A stretch of 36,624 nt of DNA from Clostridia bacterium (GTDB lineage: Bacteria; Bacillota; Clostridia; Christensenellales; Aristaeellaceae), in the NCBI GenBank assembly GCA_017522345.1, contig JAFWZN010000117.1:1-36624 (forward strand), read 5' to 3'. A program made the translations under genes and the position numbers. The notes below the pieces were generated by a model. It searched no databases. It had not been told where the DNA came from and worked only from the letters and a program-made list of their open reading frames with translations. This document shows positions 24,219-33,917 of the stretch, piece after piece. Positions within the stretch are counted from its first letter, which is position 1. Each line of letters begins with the position of its first letter.

Positions 24219-25598
24219 TTATTCTTCCACCTTCACATATTCAATGACTTCGCCGTCGTCGATGAAGTCGTAGGTATCAAAGCCTCTTTCTTCACATTCG
24301 ATTTCGCCGTCCTGATTGTCGTAGGGGTCGTAATATTCGTGCTTTTTGGGCGGGTTGAAGGGGGTATAGTAGCGGCGGTTGGCGATCATGCGGAAGGGAT
24401 CGAGATTGCCGAAGTAGAAGCTCCAGCATTCCATGTCGCCGTTTCTCCAGCCGCCTCCGCCGTAGGAAGGGTCGGCAAACAGCCAGCCGAATTCGTTTGT
24501 ATAGAACTGCGCCCAATCGTGGCAGCCGGAATCGTCCTTTTCAACGGTTCTGCCGCTCTGCCAGCGGGCGGGAATGCCCAGAATGCGGCAAAGGGTGATA
24601 AAGAGGATGGCCTGCATGCCGCAGTCGCCCTTCTGGTTGATGGCGGTGAACTCGGGATGATTTTCAACCAGAATGTAGGAGCGCATGAAGGAATAGCGCA
24701 CGTTCTGAGTCACATAATCGTACACGCGCTTTGCAAGGTACAAAGGCCTCGTTTCATCGCCCGCGATGAGCTTGGCAAGCTCCTTAAGGTAAGGCGTAAA
24801 GGTAATCTGCGGAACCTGCTCGGAAAGGTCGTCCTCGCAGGGCGGAAGCGCGTTCGGATATGCGATGTGCGGCGTATCCTTGAAGGGATCGACAAACTTC
24901 ACGCGGTTTTCGAAGGTATAGGTAACTTCAAAGGGCTTGTTTTCGGAAAGGAATCTTCGATAGCAGACAGCCCTTTGGAATTCGTCGACCGGCGGGATGA
25001 ATGCGTCGGGATCAGCCTTGATTGCAATCTTGGCTGCATCCTGCTGCGCGCTGGCTGCGGGGATGGGCAGATGCGCGGTGTAAACCGTGTTGGGGATAAA
25101 GCAGTCGTCCTTTACCTGAATGGAGCGCTTCATGGTGAACCTGTAGGCAAGCTCGCCGTTTTTGCGCATTTCTGCGCGGGCGATTTTCTCGGTGGGGTCC
25201 TTTACGCGGTCCTCTTCCTTAATCTGTCGGGCGGCAAGATGGGGATGCATTTTAATCAGCGCGCCGATACAGGAGGAAAGATATTTTTTTACACCGTTCA
25301 CGTAGATAAAGTCGATGTCGCCGTTATCTTCAAACGCGTCAAACTCCTCGCCCGTGAAATTTGAAACGCGGGTATTTGCGTATTCAATCGCCTGCTCCCT
25401 CGTATAGGGATAGCGGATTTCAAGGCGCTCGAGCATGCCCTTTTCAGCGATCAGTCGATCCCTGAGCATGGGCGTGATGTTTTCCTTTTTAAGACGCGCG
25501 TCGATTTTTCGTTTCGTTCCTTCGATGTCTCCTGCCAATTTGCTCTTTAAAATATCGTCCGGCAGATCGTAAATCAAGCTGTTTAACGGAAGTCGCAT
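24219..25598 (-). CDS. Transglutaminase-like cysteine protease-fold protein
   Basis: 459 residues. The C-terminal half carries a transglutaminase core with a Cys-His-Asp triad in GDCGMQA (C326), GCHDWAQFY (H360) and FADPS (D376). The N-terminal part (1-270) is of unknown fold. There is no signal peptide or membrane segment, so it is predicted to be cytosolic. It is the last gene of the spoIIID-mbl-YgjP-like operon, 26 bp after the YgjP-like gene, which could point to a role in sporulation or wall metabolism. A peptidase or amidase activity is as likely as crosslinking. Confidence 0.7.
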   Translation of the reverse strand: MRLPLNSLIYDLPDDILKSKLAGDIEGTKRKIDARLKKENITPMLRDRLIAEKGMLERLEIRYPYTREQAIEYANTRVSNFTGEEFDAFEDNGDIDFIYVNGVKKYLSSCIGALIKMHPHLAARQIKEEDRVKDPTEKIARAEMRKNGELAYRFTMKRSIQVKDDCFIPNTVYTAHLPIPAASAQQDAAKIAIKADPDAFIPPVDEFQRAVCYRRFLSENKPFEVTYTFENRVKFVDPFKDTPHIAYPNALPPCEDDLSEQVPQITFTPYLKELAKLIAGDETRPLYLAKRVYDYVTQNVRYSFMRSYILVENHPEFTAINQKGDCGMQAILFITLCRILGIPARWQSGRTVEKDDSGCHDWAQFYTNEFGWLFADPSYGGGGWRNGDMECWSFYFGNLDPFRMIANRRYYTPFNPPKKHEYYDPYDNQDGEIECEERGFDTYDFIDDGEVIEYVKVEE

Positions 25599-25624
25599 AA
25601 GATGTATCCCCCTTCAGGCATTAT

Positions 25625-26323
25625 CTATATTTTGAGCTCGCGTCCGTTTGTCCGAAGCCATTTGCGCCAGATATCGTACTCGGGCATTCTTTTTTCCACT
25701 TCCTTCCAAAATTTTTCGGAATGGTTGAAGTGGATCAGGTGGCAAAGCTCATGAATGACAACATAATGAAGCGCTTCTTTGGGCGCTAAAATGAGTTTCC
25801 AGTTGAAATTGAGGTTTTTCTTGCCGGAGCAGCTGCCCCAGCGGGTCTTTTGCTCGCGGATTGTCACGCGCCCGTATTCGCGCCCGACGGTCGGTGCGTA
25901 AAGCTCCAAAGCTTCCCGGATTTTTGAAAGCGCGAGCTTTGAAAGATATTTCTTGATTTCTTCTTCCATGCGCTGGTTGTCCAAAGCAGGCATAGAGACA
26001 AACAAAACGCCGTCCAAAAGCTTTACGTCGTTTTTCACCGACCGACAAAAAACGACGGGCGTGCACCGTCCTTCAATGAGAACGCCGTTTTCGGGATTAA
26101 ACGCGTTTTTCTTTTTTTCAAGCGCATACGCCGCGTGCGCATCCTTGATCCAGTCCCAGCGGGAAAGGACGAGGCTGTCCATTTCGCGAAGGCGGGCGTT
26201 TTTCGGCGCATACACGCGCACCTTTCCCTCCGGCAGCGCCTGCAAAAGCACATTTTTACGCCCGACAGAGCAAATCAGCGTGTATTCAAGGATTTTTCCG
26301 TCCTTTTTAACGATTCTTTTCAT
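25625..26323 (-). CDS. YgjP-like (DUF45) zinc metallopeptidase
   Basis: 232 residues of the YgjP/UTP-pyrophosphatase-like M48-related family: TRWGSCS (160-166), the HELCH zinc motif (191-195) and H201. Family members are thought to be minigluzincin-type peptidases. Its ATG overlaps the stop of the mbl gene (ATGA), so it is translationally coupled to a cytoskeletal gene. Confidence 0.8.
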   Translation of the reverse strand: MKRIVKKDGKILEYTLICSVGRKNVLLQALPEGKVRVYAPKNARLREMDSLVLSRWDWIKDAHAAYALEKKKNAFNPENGVLIEGRCTPVVFCRSVKNDVKLLDGVLFVSMPALDNQRMEEEIKKYLSKLALSKIREALELYAPTVGREYGRVTIREQKTRWGSCSGKKNLNFNWKLILAPKEALHYVVIHELCHLIHFNHSEKFWKEVEKRMPEYDIWRKWLRTNGRELKI

Positions 26324-27333
26324 GGACGGCGGCTTTCTTCCATTTCGCCTGTAATCAGGCGGGCATAGGTTTTCTGGCTGTTTAAAACGCGCTGAAGCCC
26401 CTTAGCGAGGCAATCCTCCGGCGCTTCGGCCAGCCGCACGGAAAGACCCGTTTGCTCTTCGACGGCGGATGCAAAATCCATGAGCCGCGCGCCGCCGCCG
26501 GTGATGACGAAGCCGTGCTTGCTTACGTCGCCTGCAATTTCCTCCGGCAGGAACGTGACGAGCTTTTCGCACATTTCCGCCGCCGCATCCACAATTTCAG
26601 AAAGACACCTTTTTACAAGAAGCGCGGGAATTTTTCTTTTCTTCGGAAGATTGGTTTTATAGTCAAAGGCGTTTACCTCGACTGCGGCATTGTCGTTCAG
26701 CTCTGTTTTTCCAAGCTCTTTGATCAATTCTCTCGCGGTATGCGGGCCGATGGCGCAGCCCAGATAGATGCGCACAGCCTCAATCAGCGTCTGATCCGCG
26801 CGGGCGGCGCCGAAGGGCAGATGCTCGGATTTCACGATTCTGCCGCCCGAAATAACCGCCGCCTGCATTTGCTCCGCGCCGACGTCGAGCAAGCACACCG
26901 CCTCCGGCTCCAGCGCCTTTTCGCCAGCGCCGAGCGCGCTCAAAATCGCGGAGGAAACAACCGCCACGCCGGAAATACCTTCGTCCAGCATGCGCTTTTG
27001 CATCTCCTCCACGGCGTCCTTGCGCATCGTTTCGTTCACGCCGACGAGTATGGTGCTTTTTTTGAGAATCGCTTCATCCTCGTCCAGTATGATGCGCGCC
27101 CATTTGGCAAAGAGATTGGCGCGATCCACACAGCCGTGATTCACGCTTTTCACGATGGAAACGCCCTTCGGCGCACGACCCAGCATCATCAGCGCGCGGT
27201 CGCCCCATGCAAAGGGCGTGCCGCGGCCTTCTCTTATGGCGGTATAGGTCGATTCCCGAACGATTTGCGGCGTTCCTCTTTTCACAAGGCGCAAATTTTC
27301 GCTGCCTGCGTCAATCCCGTATTCCCAAAGCAT
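26320..27333 (-). CDS. mbl: MreB/Mbl-type rod shape actin homologue
   Basis: 337-residue actin-fold protein: YGIDAGSENLRLV phosphate-1 region, LLDVGAEQMQAAVISGGRIV phosphate-2 region and FVITGGGARL adenosine motif. It follows spoIIID, the conserved spoIIID-mbl order of Bacillus and Clostridia, and probably guides cell wall synthesis. Several positions are less conserved than in canonical MreB (for example GIDAGSEN instead of GIDLGTAN). The start at 27333 follows GGAGG and lies inside the end of spoIIID. Confidence 0.8.
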   Translation of the reverse strand: MLWEYGIDAGSENLRLVKRGTPQIVRESTYTAIREGRGTPFAWGDRALMMLGRAPKGVSIVKSVNHGCVDRANLFAKWARIILDEDEAILKKSTILVGVNETMRKDAVEEMQKRMLDEGISGVAVVSSAILSALGAGEKALEPEAVCLLDVGAEQMQAAVISGGRIVKSEHLPFGAARADQTLIEAVRIYLGCAIGPHTARELIKELGKTELNDNAAVEVNAFDYKTNLPKKRKIPALLVKRCLSEIVDAAAEMCEKLVTFLPEEIAGDVSKHGFVITGGGARLMDFASAVEEQTGLSVRLAEAPEDCLAKGLQRVLNSQKTYARLITGEMEESRRP

Positions 27334-27601
27334 TCGCCTTTTGTACCTCCGATTTTTGGCTTCTGTATTTTTCGCGCGTCGCCATCCCCCCGCGAAGATG
27401 CCTCTCGGCAAGGTTTTTGTCGATCACTTCCCCGACCTCTTCAAAAAGGCCGCGGCTTAATTCCTTAAGGCGCACGCGCATATCCTTATGAACCGTGGTT
27501 TTGCTGACGCCCATGTGCTTTGCACAGTCGCGCACGGTAGCGCCGGTTCTGATGATGTATCTTGCTTCCTCCTCCACCCGTAGGGAAATGTCGCTTCTCA
27601 A
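27311..27601 (-). CDS. spoIIID: Stage III sporulation regulator SpoIIID
   Basis: 96-residue HTH regulator of mother-cell genes under sigma-E and sigma-K control. EEEARYIIRTGATVRDCAKH, GVSKTTVHKD and AERHLRGGMATREKY match SpoIIID. It uses a TTG start (27601) nine bases after GGAGG; the ATG just upstream is out of frame. It overlaps the mbl start by 23 bp. Upstream CATAGCTT (27632-27639, minus strand) resembles a sigma-E -10, with no convincing -35. Confidence 0.92.
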   Translation of the reverse strand: MRSDISLRVEEEARYIIRTGATVRDCAKHMGVSKTTVHKDMRVRLKELSRGLFEEVGEVIDKNLAERHLRGGMATREKYRSQKSEVQKANALGIRD

Positions 27602-27631
27602 GAAGCATCGCCTCCGGCATAAGCTTTTTTA

Positions 27632-27639
27632 AGCTATGC
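27632..27639 (-). promoter_or_regulatory. Possible sigma-E -10 of spoIIID
   Basis: CATAGCTT on the minus strand fits the CATANNNT -10 of sigma-E promoters and would give a short leader before the GGAGG. The -35 is unclear. Confidence 0.25.
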
Positions 27640-27687
27640 AGAAGGAAGCAGCGTAATGAACGAGGGTTTCCTCCAAAAGCGGAGCGC

Positions 27688-29253
27688 TCAGCCAACGAGC
27701 GCGTGAATTGCGTTTCTTACTTCGCCCGCGCCCGCATTCATTTTCTTGAAATTGGCAATCACGGAGTCGGCAAGTCCCGCCTTTACAAGGCTTACGCCGA
27801 AAATGGTTTCGTCTTCTAAGATGGGCAGAAGCTTTTCTTCTACGCCGTCGTTCACGCCGAACGCAATGCCAGTCAGGCGCTCCTTCATCTCGCTTAAACG
27901 CGGATCGGGCGAAATCGCCATTTCGTTTCCGTTGTCGTCAACGCCCATAAGATATCTGATCCATCCGGCCTGCGTGAGCGCGATGCCCTTTAAAACGCTT
28001 ACGTCCATGCCCCTTTTGAGGTATTCCTTGATGGTTTCGCCAAAGCGGATGGACAGCTTTTGGGAAGTGTCGGTCGCAATGCGCTGGGGCGTGTCCGGAA
28101 GGAAGCAGTTGGGCAGGCGGTCGCAAAGAACCTCGGACAAGAAGGTTTCGGGCTTCATAATGCCGGGGTCGGTAACAACGGGCATGCCCTCGACATAACC
28201 GATGCGGTTGACGAGCGCTTTCAGGTCATTATCGTTCATTTCCTGCCAGATGGTTTTAAAGCCCAGAAGGCAGCCGAACACGGCAAGCGAGGTATGAAGG
28301 GGATTTAAACAGGTGGTAACCTTCATGCGCTCGACGCGCTCGACGGTTTCTCGGCTGGCATAATACACGCCGGCTTTGTCAAGCGGCAGCCTGCCATTGG
28401 GGAAATTGTCTTCGATGACGAGATATTCCTTTTCCTCCGCATTGACAAAGGCGCTGGTATAGGTGTTTTTACCCGTTACGATGAGCCCGCCGTCTTTAAA
28501 GCCGTCCTCACCCAGAATTTTCATGACGTTTTCATCCGGGCGGGGGGTGATTTTGTCGATCATCGACCACGGGAAGGAAACCTTTTCGCTTAAGTAGGTC
28601 ATAAAGCCCGCATCTGCATAGCCGTTTTCGATCCATTTGGCGGCGACCATTTTTACAACGTATTCAAGCTTCTCGCCGTTGTGGGAGCAGTTGTCCATGC
28701 TGACAAGGGCAATCGGCTGCGCATTTTTGAGATATCTTTTGTACATGAGCTTCGTTAGATACCCCATCAAACCCCTTGCGTCCTCGGGCCTTCCCTCCGC
28801 ATCCTTCTGAGCGAACGCGGGCGCATAGCCCTTCTCGGTAATGGTGAAGCTGGCCATCATAAGGGACGGATTTTCAAAGATTTCGATCGTCCGCTCATCA
28901 TCCTGAGTAGTCAGGGATTCTACAACCGAGCCCAGCACTTCCTTTTTGACGCTGCCTGTGGAAATGAGGGTTACGCCGACGGACAGATTGTCAAACGGAC
29001 GATAGGCCTTTTCGATAATTTCGGGATCAAAGCCTTCAAAAACCACAATTCCCGTGTCCATTTCGCCCGCATTCAGAAGGCGCTGCGCCACACCGCCCAA
29101 AAAGGCTCTAAAAATATTGCCCGCGCCGAAGTGAATCCACTTGGGGGCCTTTTTCGTGTTTTCGGTAATTTGGGTGACGTCAAATTCGGGAAGAGCATAG
29201 CCTTTTTCCTGCCAGAGGGCTTTCGTTTCAAGCGCTTTTAAATTGAGTTTCAT
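27688..29253 (-). CDS. Mannitol dehydrogenase-family oxidoreductase (UxuB-like)
   Basis: 521-residue polyol/uronate dehydrogenase of the mannitol dehydrogenase family. N-terminal GAGNIFR (43-49) gives NAD binding. The catalytic K311..NPLH (N317, H320) is as in D-mannonate oxidoreductase, which reduces fructuronate to mannonate. No uronate isomerase or transporter is adjacent, so the substrate (fructuronate, tagaturonate or a sugar alcohol) is open. It has its own promoter (29288-29316) and RBS (GGAGG). Confidence 0.8.
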   Translation of the reverse strand: MKLNLKALETKALWQEKGYALPEFDVTQITENTKKAPKWIHFGAGNIFRAFLGGVAQRLLNAGEMDTGIVVFEGFDPEIIEKAYRPFDNLSVGVTLISTGSVKKEVLGSVVESLTTQDDERTIEIFENPSLMMASFTITEKGYAPAFAQKDAEGRPEDARGLMGYLTKLMYKRYLKNAQPIALVSMDNCSHNGEKLEYVVKMVAAKWIENGYADAGFMTYLSEKVSFPWSMIDKITPRPDENVMKILGEDGFKDGGLIVTGKNTYTSAFVNAEEKEYLVIEDNFPNGRLPLDKAGVYYASRETVERVERMKVTTCLNPLHTSLAVFGCLLGFKTIWQEMNDNDLKALVNRIGYVEGMPVVTDPGIMKPETFLSEVLCDRLPNCFLPDTPQRIATDTSQKLSIRFGETIKEYLKRGMDVSVLKGIALTQAGWIRYLMGVDDNGNEMAISPDPRLSEMKERLTGIAFGVNDGVEEKLLPILEDETIFGVSLVKAGLADSVIANFKKMNAGAGEVRNAIHALVG

Positions 29254-29287
29254 ATATCCCTTATCCTCCCTATATCATCCTATTATA

Positions 29288-29316
29288 ATGATACCACTTT
29301 TTATATGATTGTACAA
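29288..29316 (-). promoter_or_regulatory. Promoter of the UxuB-like gene
   Basis: Minus strand TTGTAC (29311-29316), N17, TATCAT (29288-29293). A second TATAAT lies a few bases downstream. Confidence 0.5.
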
Positions 29317-29420
29317 TAGGAAACACGCGCGGAATTTTGCTCGTTTGATTTTCATTGGCAGGAATTTTGTGCCCGTCCATCGAAATACTTGTGAAACATT
29401 CGAAGAGGGGAGGGATCGGC

Positions 29421-32400
29421 ATGCGCTGGACGGCGGATCAGGCGAAGGTTATAACTTCAAGGAACAAAAATCTGCTGGTTGCAGCGGCGGCGGGCTCGGG
29501 CAAAACAACCGTGCTGGTTGAGCGCGTGATGCGCCTTGTAGAAGAGGGCGCGAACATCGACGAAATGCTGATCGTAACCTTCACCCGCGCGGCGTCAAGC
29601 GACATGCGCGAAAAATTCCGAAAGCGCTTTCGCGAAATCGCCCAGATGGGCGTTCCCCACGCGCAGGAGCAGCTGGAGCGTCTTGAAAACGCATCCATTT
29701 CAACGCTGCACGCCTTCTGTACAGACATACTGCGCAATCACTTTGAAGCCGCAGGCGTTGACCCGATGTTTCGCATTATCGACGAAGCGGAAGACAAGCA
29801 GCTGACCGAACGCGCGATGGACGAAGCGCTGGAAAACGCCTACTTGATGGGCGGAGAGGGAATCGACGCGCTCGATTTCGCCAGAGGCCCCGTGCGCGTG
29901 CGCTCGCTGTGCATGGACATGCACGCGTTTTTGAAGGAACGGCCCGATCCCGATTCGTGGTTTAAAAACGCCCTTTCGCTCATGGACGGGGACGGCGAAA
30001 TCTGGACAAAAGCGCTGGAGGATGCTGTCAGGGAGAAGCTTTCAAGCGCGTTGGCGCTTAACGACTACGCAATCAATTTAGCCGGTCAGCCGGAAGGGCC
30101 GAACCACTATGCGCCCGCGCTTGAAGCGGACGCGCAGGCCATACGCGAAATCATGAACGCGCCGTACCGCCGGATGCGTTCCCTGATTTCCGCCTTTAGG
30201 CAGGTAACGCCCAAAGCCGGAAAGCGCGTAAAGGCCGAAGATAAAACAGAAAACCAGATCTATCTTTCCGAAACTATGTCCGCCGTCCGCAAAAAAGTGA
30301 AAACGGCGGTGGAATCGGCAAAAAAGCTCGTTCAGCTGGATGCGGATTTGTCCATGGCGGATATCCAGGCAAACAAAATATGCGTTTTGAAGCTTTTTGA
30401 AATTGCCAAGGACCTGTCCGACCGACTTCGCGCATACAAGGAAAAGCGGTGCGCGCTGACGTTTAACGACCTTGAGCATTATACGTTAAAGGCCCTGTCC
30501 GATCCGCGCGTATGCGAAAATATCAAAAGCCGGTTTTCTTATGTGTTTGTCGACGAATATCAGGATACAAGCGACGTGCAGGAGGCCATCGTTTCTAAAA
30601 TTTCGCGCGAGAATAACCGATTTATGGTAGGCGATGTGAAGCAGTCCATTTATCGCTTCCGTCAGGCCGAGCCCAAGCTGTTTCTGGAAAAATACGAATC
30701 CTACAAATCCGGCGGCGAAAACGAGCTGATCGTGCTGAAACAAAATTTCCGCTCCCGCGCCTCGGTGATCGACTTTATAAATCACATTTTCGCCCGTGTA
30801 ATGCATGGCGGCGCAAGCGAAATAAACTACGACAAAGACGCAATGCTTTATCAAGGCCGCGAGTTTGAGGGCGCTGATGAGTTGGTCGAGGTACACATCG
30901 TCGATAAATCCGCGTCGGAAGACGAGGGCGAGGACGAGGGCGAAACAGAAGAACTAAGCGACGCCGAGCGCGAGGGCTATGTGATAGCAAAGCGCATTCA
31001 CGAGCTTAGAAAGGAAGACCCCGCCCTCAAATTCAGGGATATATGCATACTCACGCGCGTTCGCGTAAACGCGCTTGCGAACCTTGCGTCTGCCTTGTCC
31101 GAAAACGGCATTCCCGCCTATGCGGACGCGTCCGAAAGCTATTTTGACGCGCTTGAAGTGATGGAGATCATGTCGGTTCTTCAGCTGATTGTGAACCGCA
31201 GGCGCGATATCGACCTGCTTTCCGTATTGCGTTCCCCAATCGTCGGCCTTTCAACAATAGATCTTGCGAAAATCCGCGCCCGGAATAAAGGCGGCTCATT
31301 CTTTGACGCAGCCACACAATGCGCGGAGGAAAACGAAACCTTAAAAGCGTTCTTTGACCGTTTGGACGCATGGCGTTTGCTTTCCAGATCCATGCCCATC
31401 GCCCGGCTGATTCGAAAAATCGCCTCCGACACAGGCTTTTACGCTTATGTCGGCGCGCTTCCCTTCGGGCAGCAGAGACAGGCGAACATCGACATGCTGG
31501 CCAGCCGCGCGATGAATTATGAAAACGCCGTCGGCGGCTCGCTCCCGGAGTTTTTGGAATACGCCGCCCTCATGCGCGCAAGGGGCGACGGCGAAAGCGC
31601 GCATATTTTAAGCGAAAACGACGACGTTGTGCGCCTGATGACGTCGCATAAGAGCAAGGGCCTTGAGTTCCCGGTTGTGTTTGTGTCTCTTCTGGGCAGA
31701 AAATTCCGCACCCAGCGCGCCGACGACAAGCTGACCGCGCACAGAGACCTTGGCGCGTCGCTTATGCGCATGGACGATACGCTTGAAACCATGCGCGACA
31801 CCATCGCCCGCCGCGCCATCGTGGAAACGGAAATCAGGCAGGACCGCGCGGAGGAGCTTCGCGTGCTTTATGTCGCTTTGACCCGCGCCCAGTCGCGGCT
31901 GATCCTGACCGGGTGCGTGAGAAATCTGGAAAACGCAAAAACAGATTGGCGGATTGCCAAAAACCATCCCGACATGTATTCAAGCGCCTTGGATATCGTG
32001 GGCGCGGCAATTCAAAGCTGCGCCGGCGCGGAATGCGTGGGCGCGACGCCTCAAAAGGGCGCGCCCGAAGTCAAGGTGTTTATTCATTCGCCGAAAAACG
32101 CATCCTCGGAGGATGCCGCTTCTTCCGAAAACGTACAAGCCGCCCTCTCCATTCTTGAAAACGCGGAAAACGGCGAAGGCTTTTCTCAAAGCATGCATAA
32201 TGCGTTTACTTGGCAATACCCGAATAAGGACAGCATTCAGGCGCCCGTCAAGCTGACCGCATCCGGCCTCGCGCGCGAAATTACGGGCGCGTTTGAAATC
32301 CCGGACGTCGCCGAGCGGCCGAAATTCATGGGCGAGGGCGGCCTCACGGCGAACGAGCGCGGAACCGCCGTTCACGCGTTTTTGCGGTATGTGGACTACG

Positions 32401-32879
32401 AAAAAATCCGCGGCTTGTCCGGCGACGAACTCAAAATCGCGCTGGGCGACGAAAAAAGGCGAATGCTTCAAAGGGGCATGCTGTCTTCCGTTCAGGGACA
32501 GGCGATTGTCTTGTCCTTCATGGCGCAATTTCTCGAATCCCCCGTCGGGCTTCGTATACGAAGCGCAAAGGAAGTCCGGCGCGAATGGCGGTTCAATCTG
32601 AGAATGCGCGCATCCGACGCCATCGAAAACGCGCCCGCAAGCGCAAGCGTCGTCGTTCAGGGCTCCATCGACCTGTGCTTTGAGGAAGACGGCGAATGGG
32701 TGCTTCTGGATTACAAGACCGACAAAACGGATGATAAGGAAGAATTAAAAGCAAAATACATGCCCCAGCTGAATCTCTACGCGAGGGCGTTAAGAAGCAT
32801 AACGGGAAAGATCGTCAAGGAAATCATCATCTGCTTGATCCGTCAGAACGATTCCATTTCCATTGACGGACGCATATAA
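29421..32879 (+). CDS. addA: AddA: helicase-nuclease subunit A
   Basis: 1152-residue UvrD-like helicase with C-terminal nuclease, the A subunit of AddAB, which processes double-strand breaks for recombination. WTADQAKVI Q-motif, Walker A AAAAGSGKTT (21-30), FVDEYQDTS Walker B, RPF/LYVALTRA helicase motifs, and the RecB-type nuclease segment GSIDLCF..VLLDYKTDK near the C-terminus are present. The start at 29421 follows GAGGGGAGGG. addB, normally upstream and co-transcribed, is absent here; the neighbour is a UxuB-like gene on the other strand. Confidence 0.93.
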   Translation: MRWTADQAKVITSRNKNLLVAAAAGSGKTTVLVERVMRLVEEGANIDEMLIVTFTRAASSDMREKFRKRFREIAQMGVPHAQEQLERLENASISTLHAFCTDILRNHFEAAGVDPMFRIIDEAEDKQLTERAMDEALENAYLMGGEGIDALDFARGPVRVRSLCMDMHAFLKERPDPDSWFKNALSLMDGDGEIWTKALEDAVREKLSSALALNDYAINLAGQPEGPNHYAPALEADAQAIREIMNAPYRRMRSLISAFRQVTPKAGKRVKAEDKTENQIYLSETMSAVRKKVKTAVESAKKLVQLDADLSMADIQANKICVLKLFEIAKDLSDRLRAYKEKRCALTFNDLEHYTLKALSDPRVCENIKSRFSYVFVDEYQDTSDVQEAIVSKISRENNRFMVGDVKQSIYRFRQAEPKLFLEKYESYKSGGENELIVLKQNFRSRASVIDFINHIFARVMHGGASEINYDKDAMLYQGREFEGADELVEVHIVDKSASEDEGEDEGETEELSDAEREGYVIAKRIHELRKEDPALKFRDICILTRVRVNALANLASALSENGIPAYADASESYFDALEVMEIMSVLQLIVNRRRDIDLLSVLRSPIVGLSTIDLAKIRARNKGGSFFDAATQCAEENETLKAFFDRLDAWRLLSRSMPIARLIRKIASDTGFYAYVGALPFGQQRQANIDMLASRAMNYENAVGGSLPEFLEYAALMRARGDGESAHILSENDDVVRLMTSHKSKGLEFPVVFVSLLGRKFRTQRADDKLTAHRDLGASLMRMDDTLETMRDTIARRAIVETEIRQDRAEELRVLYVALTRAQSRLILTGCVRNLENAKTDWRIAKNHPDMYSSALDIVGAAIQSCAGAECVGATPQKGAPEVKVFIHSPKNASSEDAASSENVQAALSILENAENGEGFSQSMHNAFTWQYPNKDSIQAPVKLTASGLAREITGAFEIPDVAERPKFMGEGGLTANERGTAVHAFLRYVDYEKIRGLSGDELKIALGDEKRRMLQRGMLSSVQGQAIVLSFMAQFLESPVGLRIRSAKEVRREWRFNLRMRASDAIENAPASASVVVQGSIDLCFEEDGEWVLLDYKTDKTDDKEELKAKYMPQLNLYARALRSITGKIVKEIIICLIRQNDSISIDGRI

Positions 32880-32885
32880 AGAAGA

Positions 32886-32928
32886 CCGCTGCAAAATGAA
32901 GCTTGCAGCGGCCTCGTTTTCTATTTTT
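32886..32928 (+). terminator. Terminator of addA
   Basis: CCGCTGCAA and TTGCAGCGG stems (32886-32894, 32903-32911) with an 8-nt loop, then a T-rich tail. Confidence 0.8.
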
Positions 32929-33889
32929 TAAGTACCATTAAATCAAATCCCGGGTCGTCCCGAAGGGGCGTTTCGGTGAAAATGCGCTCGGCGGCGTCCT
33001 CGTAGGCAGCCAATTCCTTGGTTTTCCGAAGCGTCTTTAAGAGCTTGTGGGGATTAACGTACATGCAGGACATGTACACCATGATTTCGCACATGTGGCC
33101 GATGACGGCGTTTTTCGGCCACGCTTCCAGATACCGGCGATAGAGCCTATCGTGAAAGCGCTTAAGTTCTTCCTTTGTCGCCGGTTTTCCGCCCTTCAGA
33201 ACGCGGGCAAACGCGGGGTTTGCGACCAGCCCGCGCCCGAGCATGAGCCCGGAAAGCGCAGGGAAACGCGTACTCACATCCTCCGCATCCTCCTGATAAA
33301 ACACATCTCCGTTATAGACGACCGGGCATGAAAACGCGTCCATCGCATTTTCTACAAGCTCGATATGCGGTCTTCCCTTGTAAAATTCCTCGCGGGTTCG
33401 CATGTGCAGTATGATATCCGAGAAAGGGTAGTCCTTGTAGATGGAAATCAGCTCGTTCCATTCGTCTGCCGATTCGAAGCCTATACGCGTTTTAACCGAT
33501 ACCGGCAGCGGGCAATGCAAGAACACCTCGTCCAAAAACGCGCGCAGGGCGCATTTGTCCCTCAGCATGCCGCTGCCCTTCCCCTTCGCGGTCACTGTGC
33601 CCGAGGGACAGCCCGCGTTCAGATTAACCTCGGTATAGCCGAATTCCTTGAGCCGGGCGGCCATCTCGCAAAAATGCTCCGGGTTTTTGGTCAGCACCTG
33701 CGGAACCACCGGGATCCCCTTATTTTCCTCGGGCGACATCGCCTTTTGCTCGCGGGAGGAGAATGTGAAATGCTGCGTGGGGCTGATAAAGGGAATAAAG
33801 TATTTGTCAGGCCCGCCGAAGCATTCAAAATGCACGCGCCTGTAAATTTCATCCGTCACGCCCTCAAGGGGCGCAAAATATATCTTCAT
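32921..33889 (-). CDS. tRNA-dihydrouridine synthase
   Basis: 322-residue FMN-dependent Dus enzyme that reduces uridines in tRNA. YFAPLEGVTD at the N-terminus, catalytic Cys in NLNAGCPSG (C94), SVKTRIG and GLMLGRGLVANP FMN-phosphate region. It is a bit more diverged from typical Bacillus DusB. ATG 33889 is preferred, with GAGGAA five bases upstream. It follows the GH127-like gene closely (28 bp) and may share its transcript. Confidence 0.88.
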   Translation of the reverse strand: MKIYFAPLEGVTDEIYRRVHFECFGGPDKYFIPFISPTQHFTFSSREQKAMSPEENKGIPVVPQVLTKNPEHFCEMAARLKEFGYTEVNLNAGCPSGTVTAKGKGSGMLRDKCALRAFLDEVFLHCPLPVSVKTRIGFESADEWNELISIYKDYPFSDIILHMRTREEFYKGRPHIELVENAMDAFSCPVVYNGDVFYQEDAEDVSTRFPALSGLMLGRGLVANPAFARVLKGGKPATKEELKRFHDRLYRRYLEAWPKNAVIGHMCEIMVYMSCMYVNPHKLLKTLRKTKELAAYEDAAERIFTETPLRDDPGFDLMVLKK

Positions 33890-33917
33890 TTTGTTCCTCA
33901 AATCGCGAATTTGCCTG

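Noticed and set aside
24339..25364. Long plus-strand open frame (341 codons) antisense to the transglutaminase-like gene
   Set aside because: It mirrors the codon bias of the real gene, has no RBS or recognisable domain, and the minus-strand product has clear catalytic motifs.
26452..27468. Long plus-strand open frame (338 codons) antisense to mbl and spoIIID
   Set aside because: Antisense shadow; spoIIID and mbl are unambiguous on the other strand.
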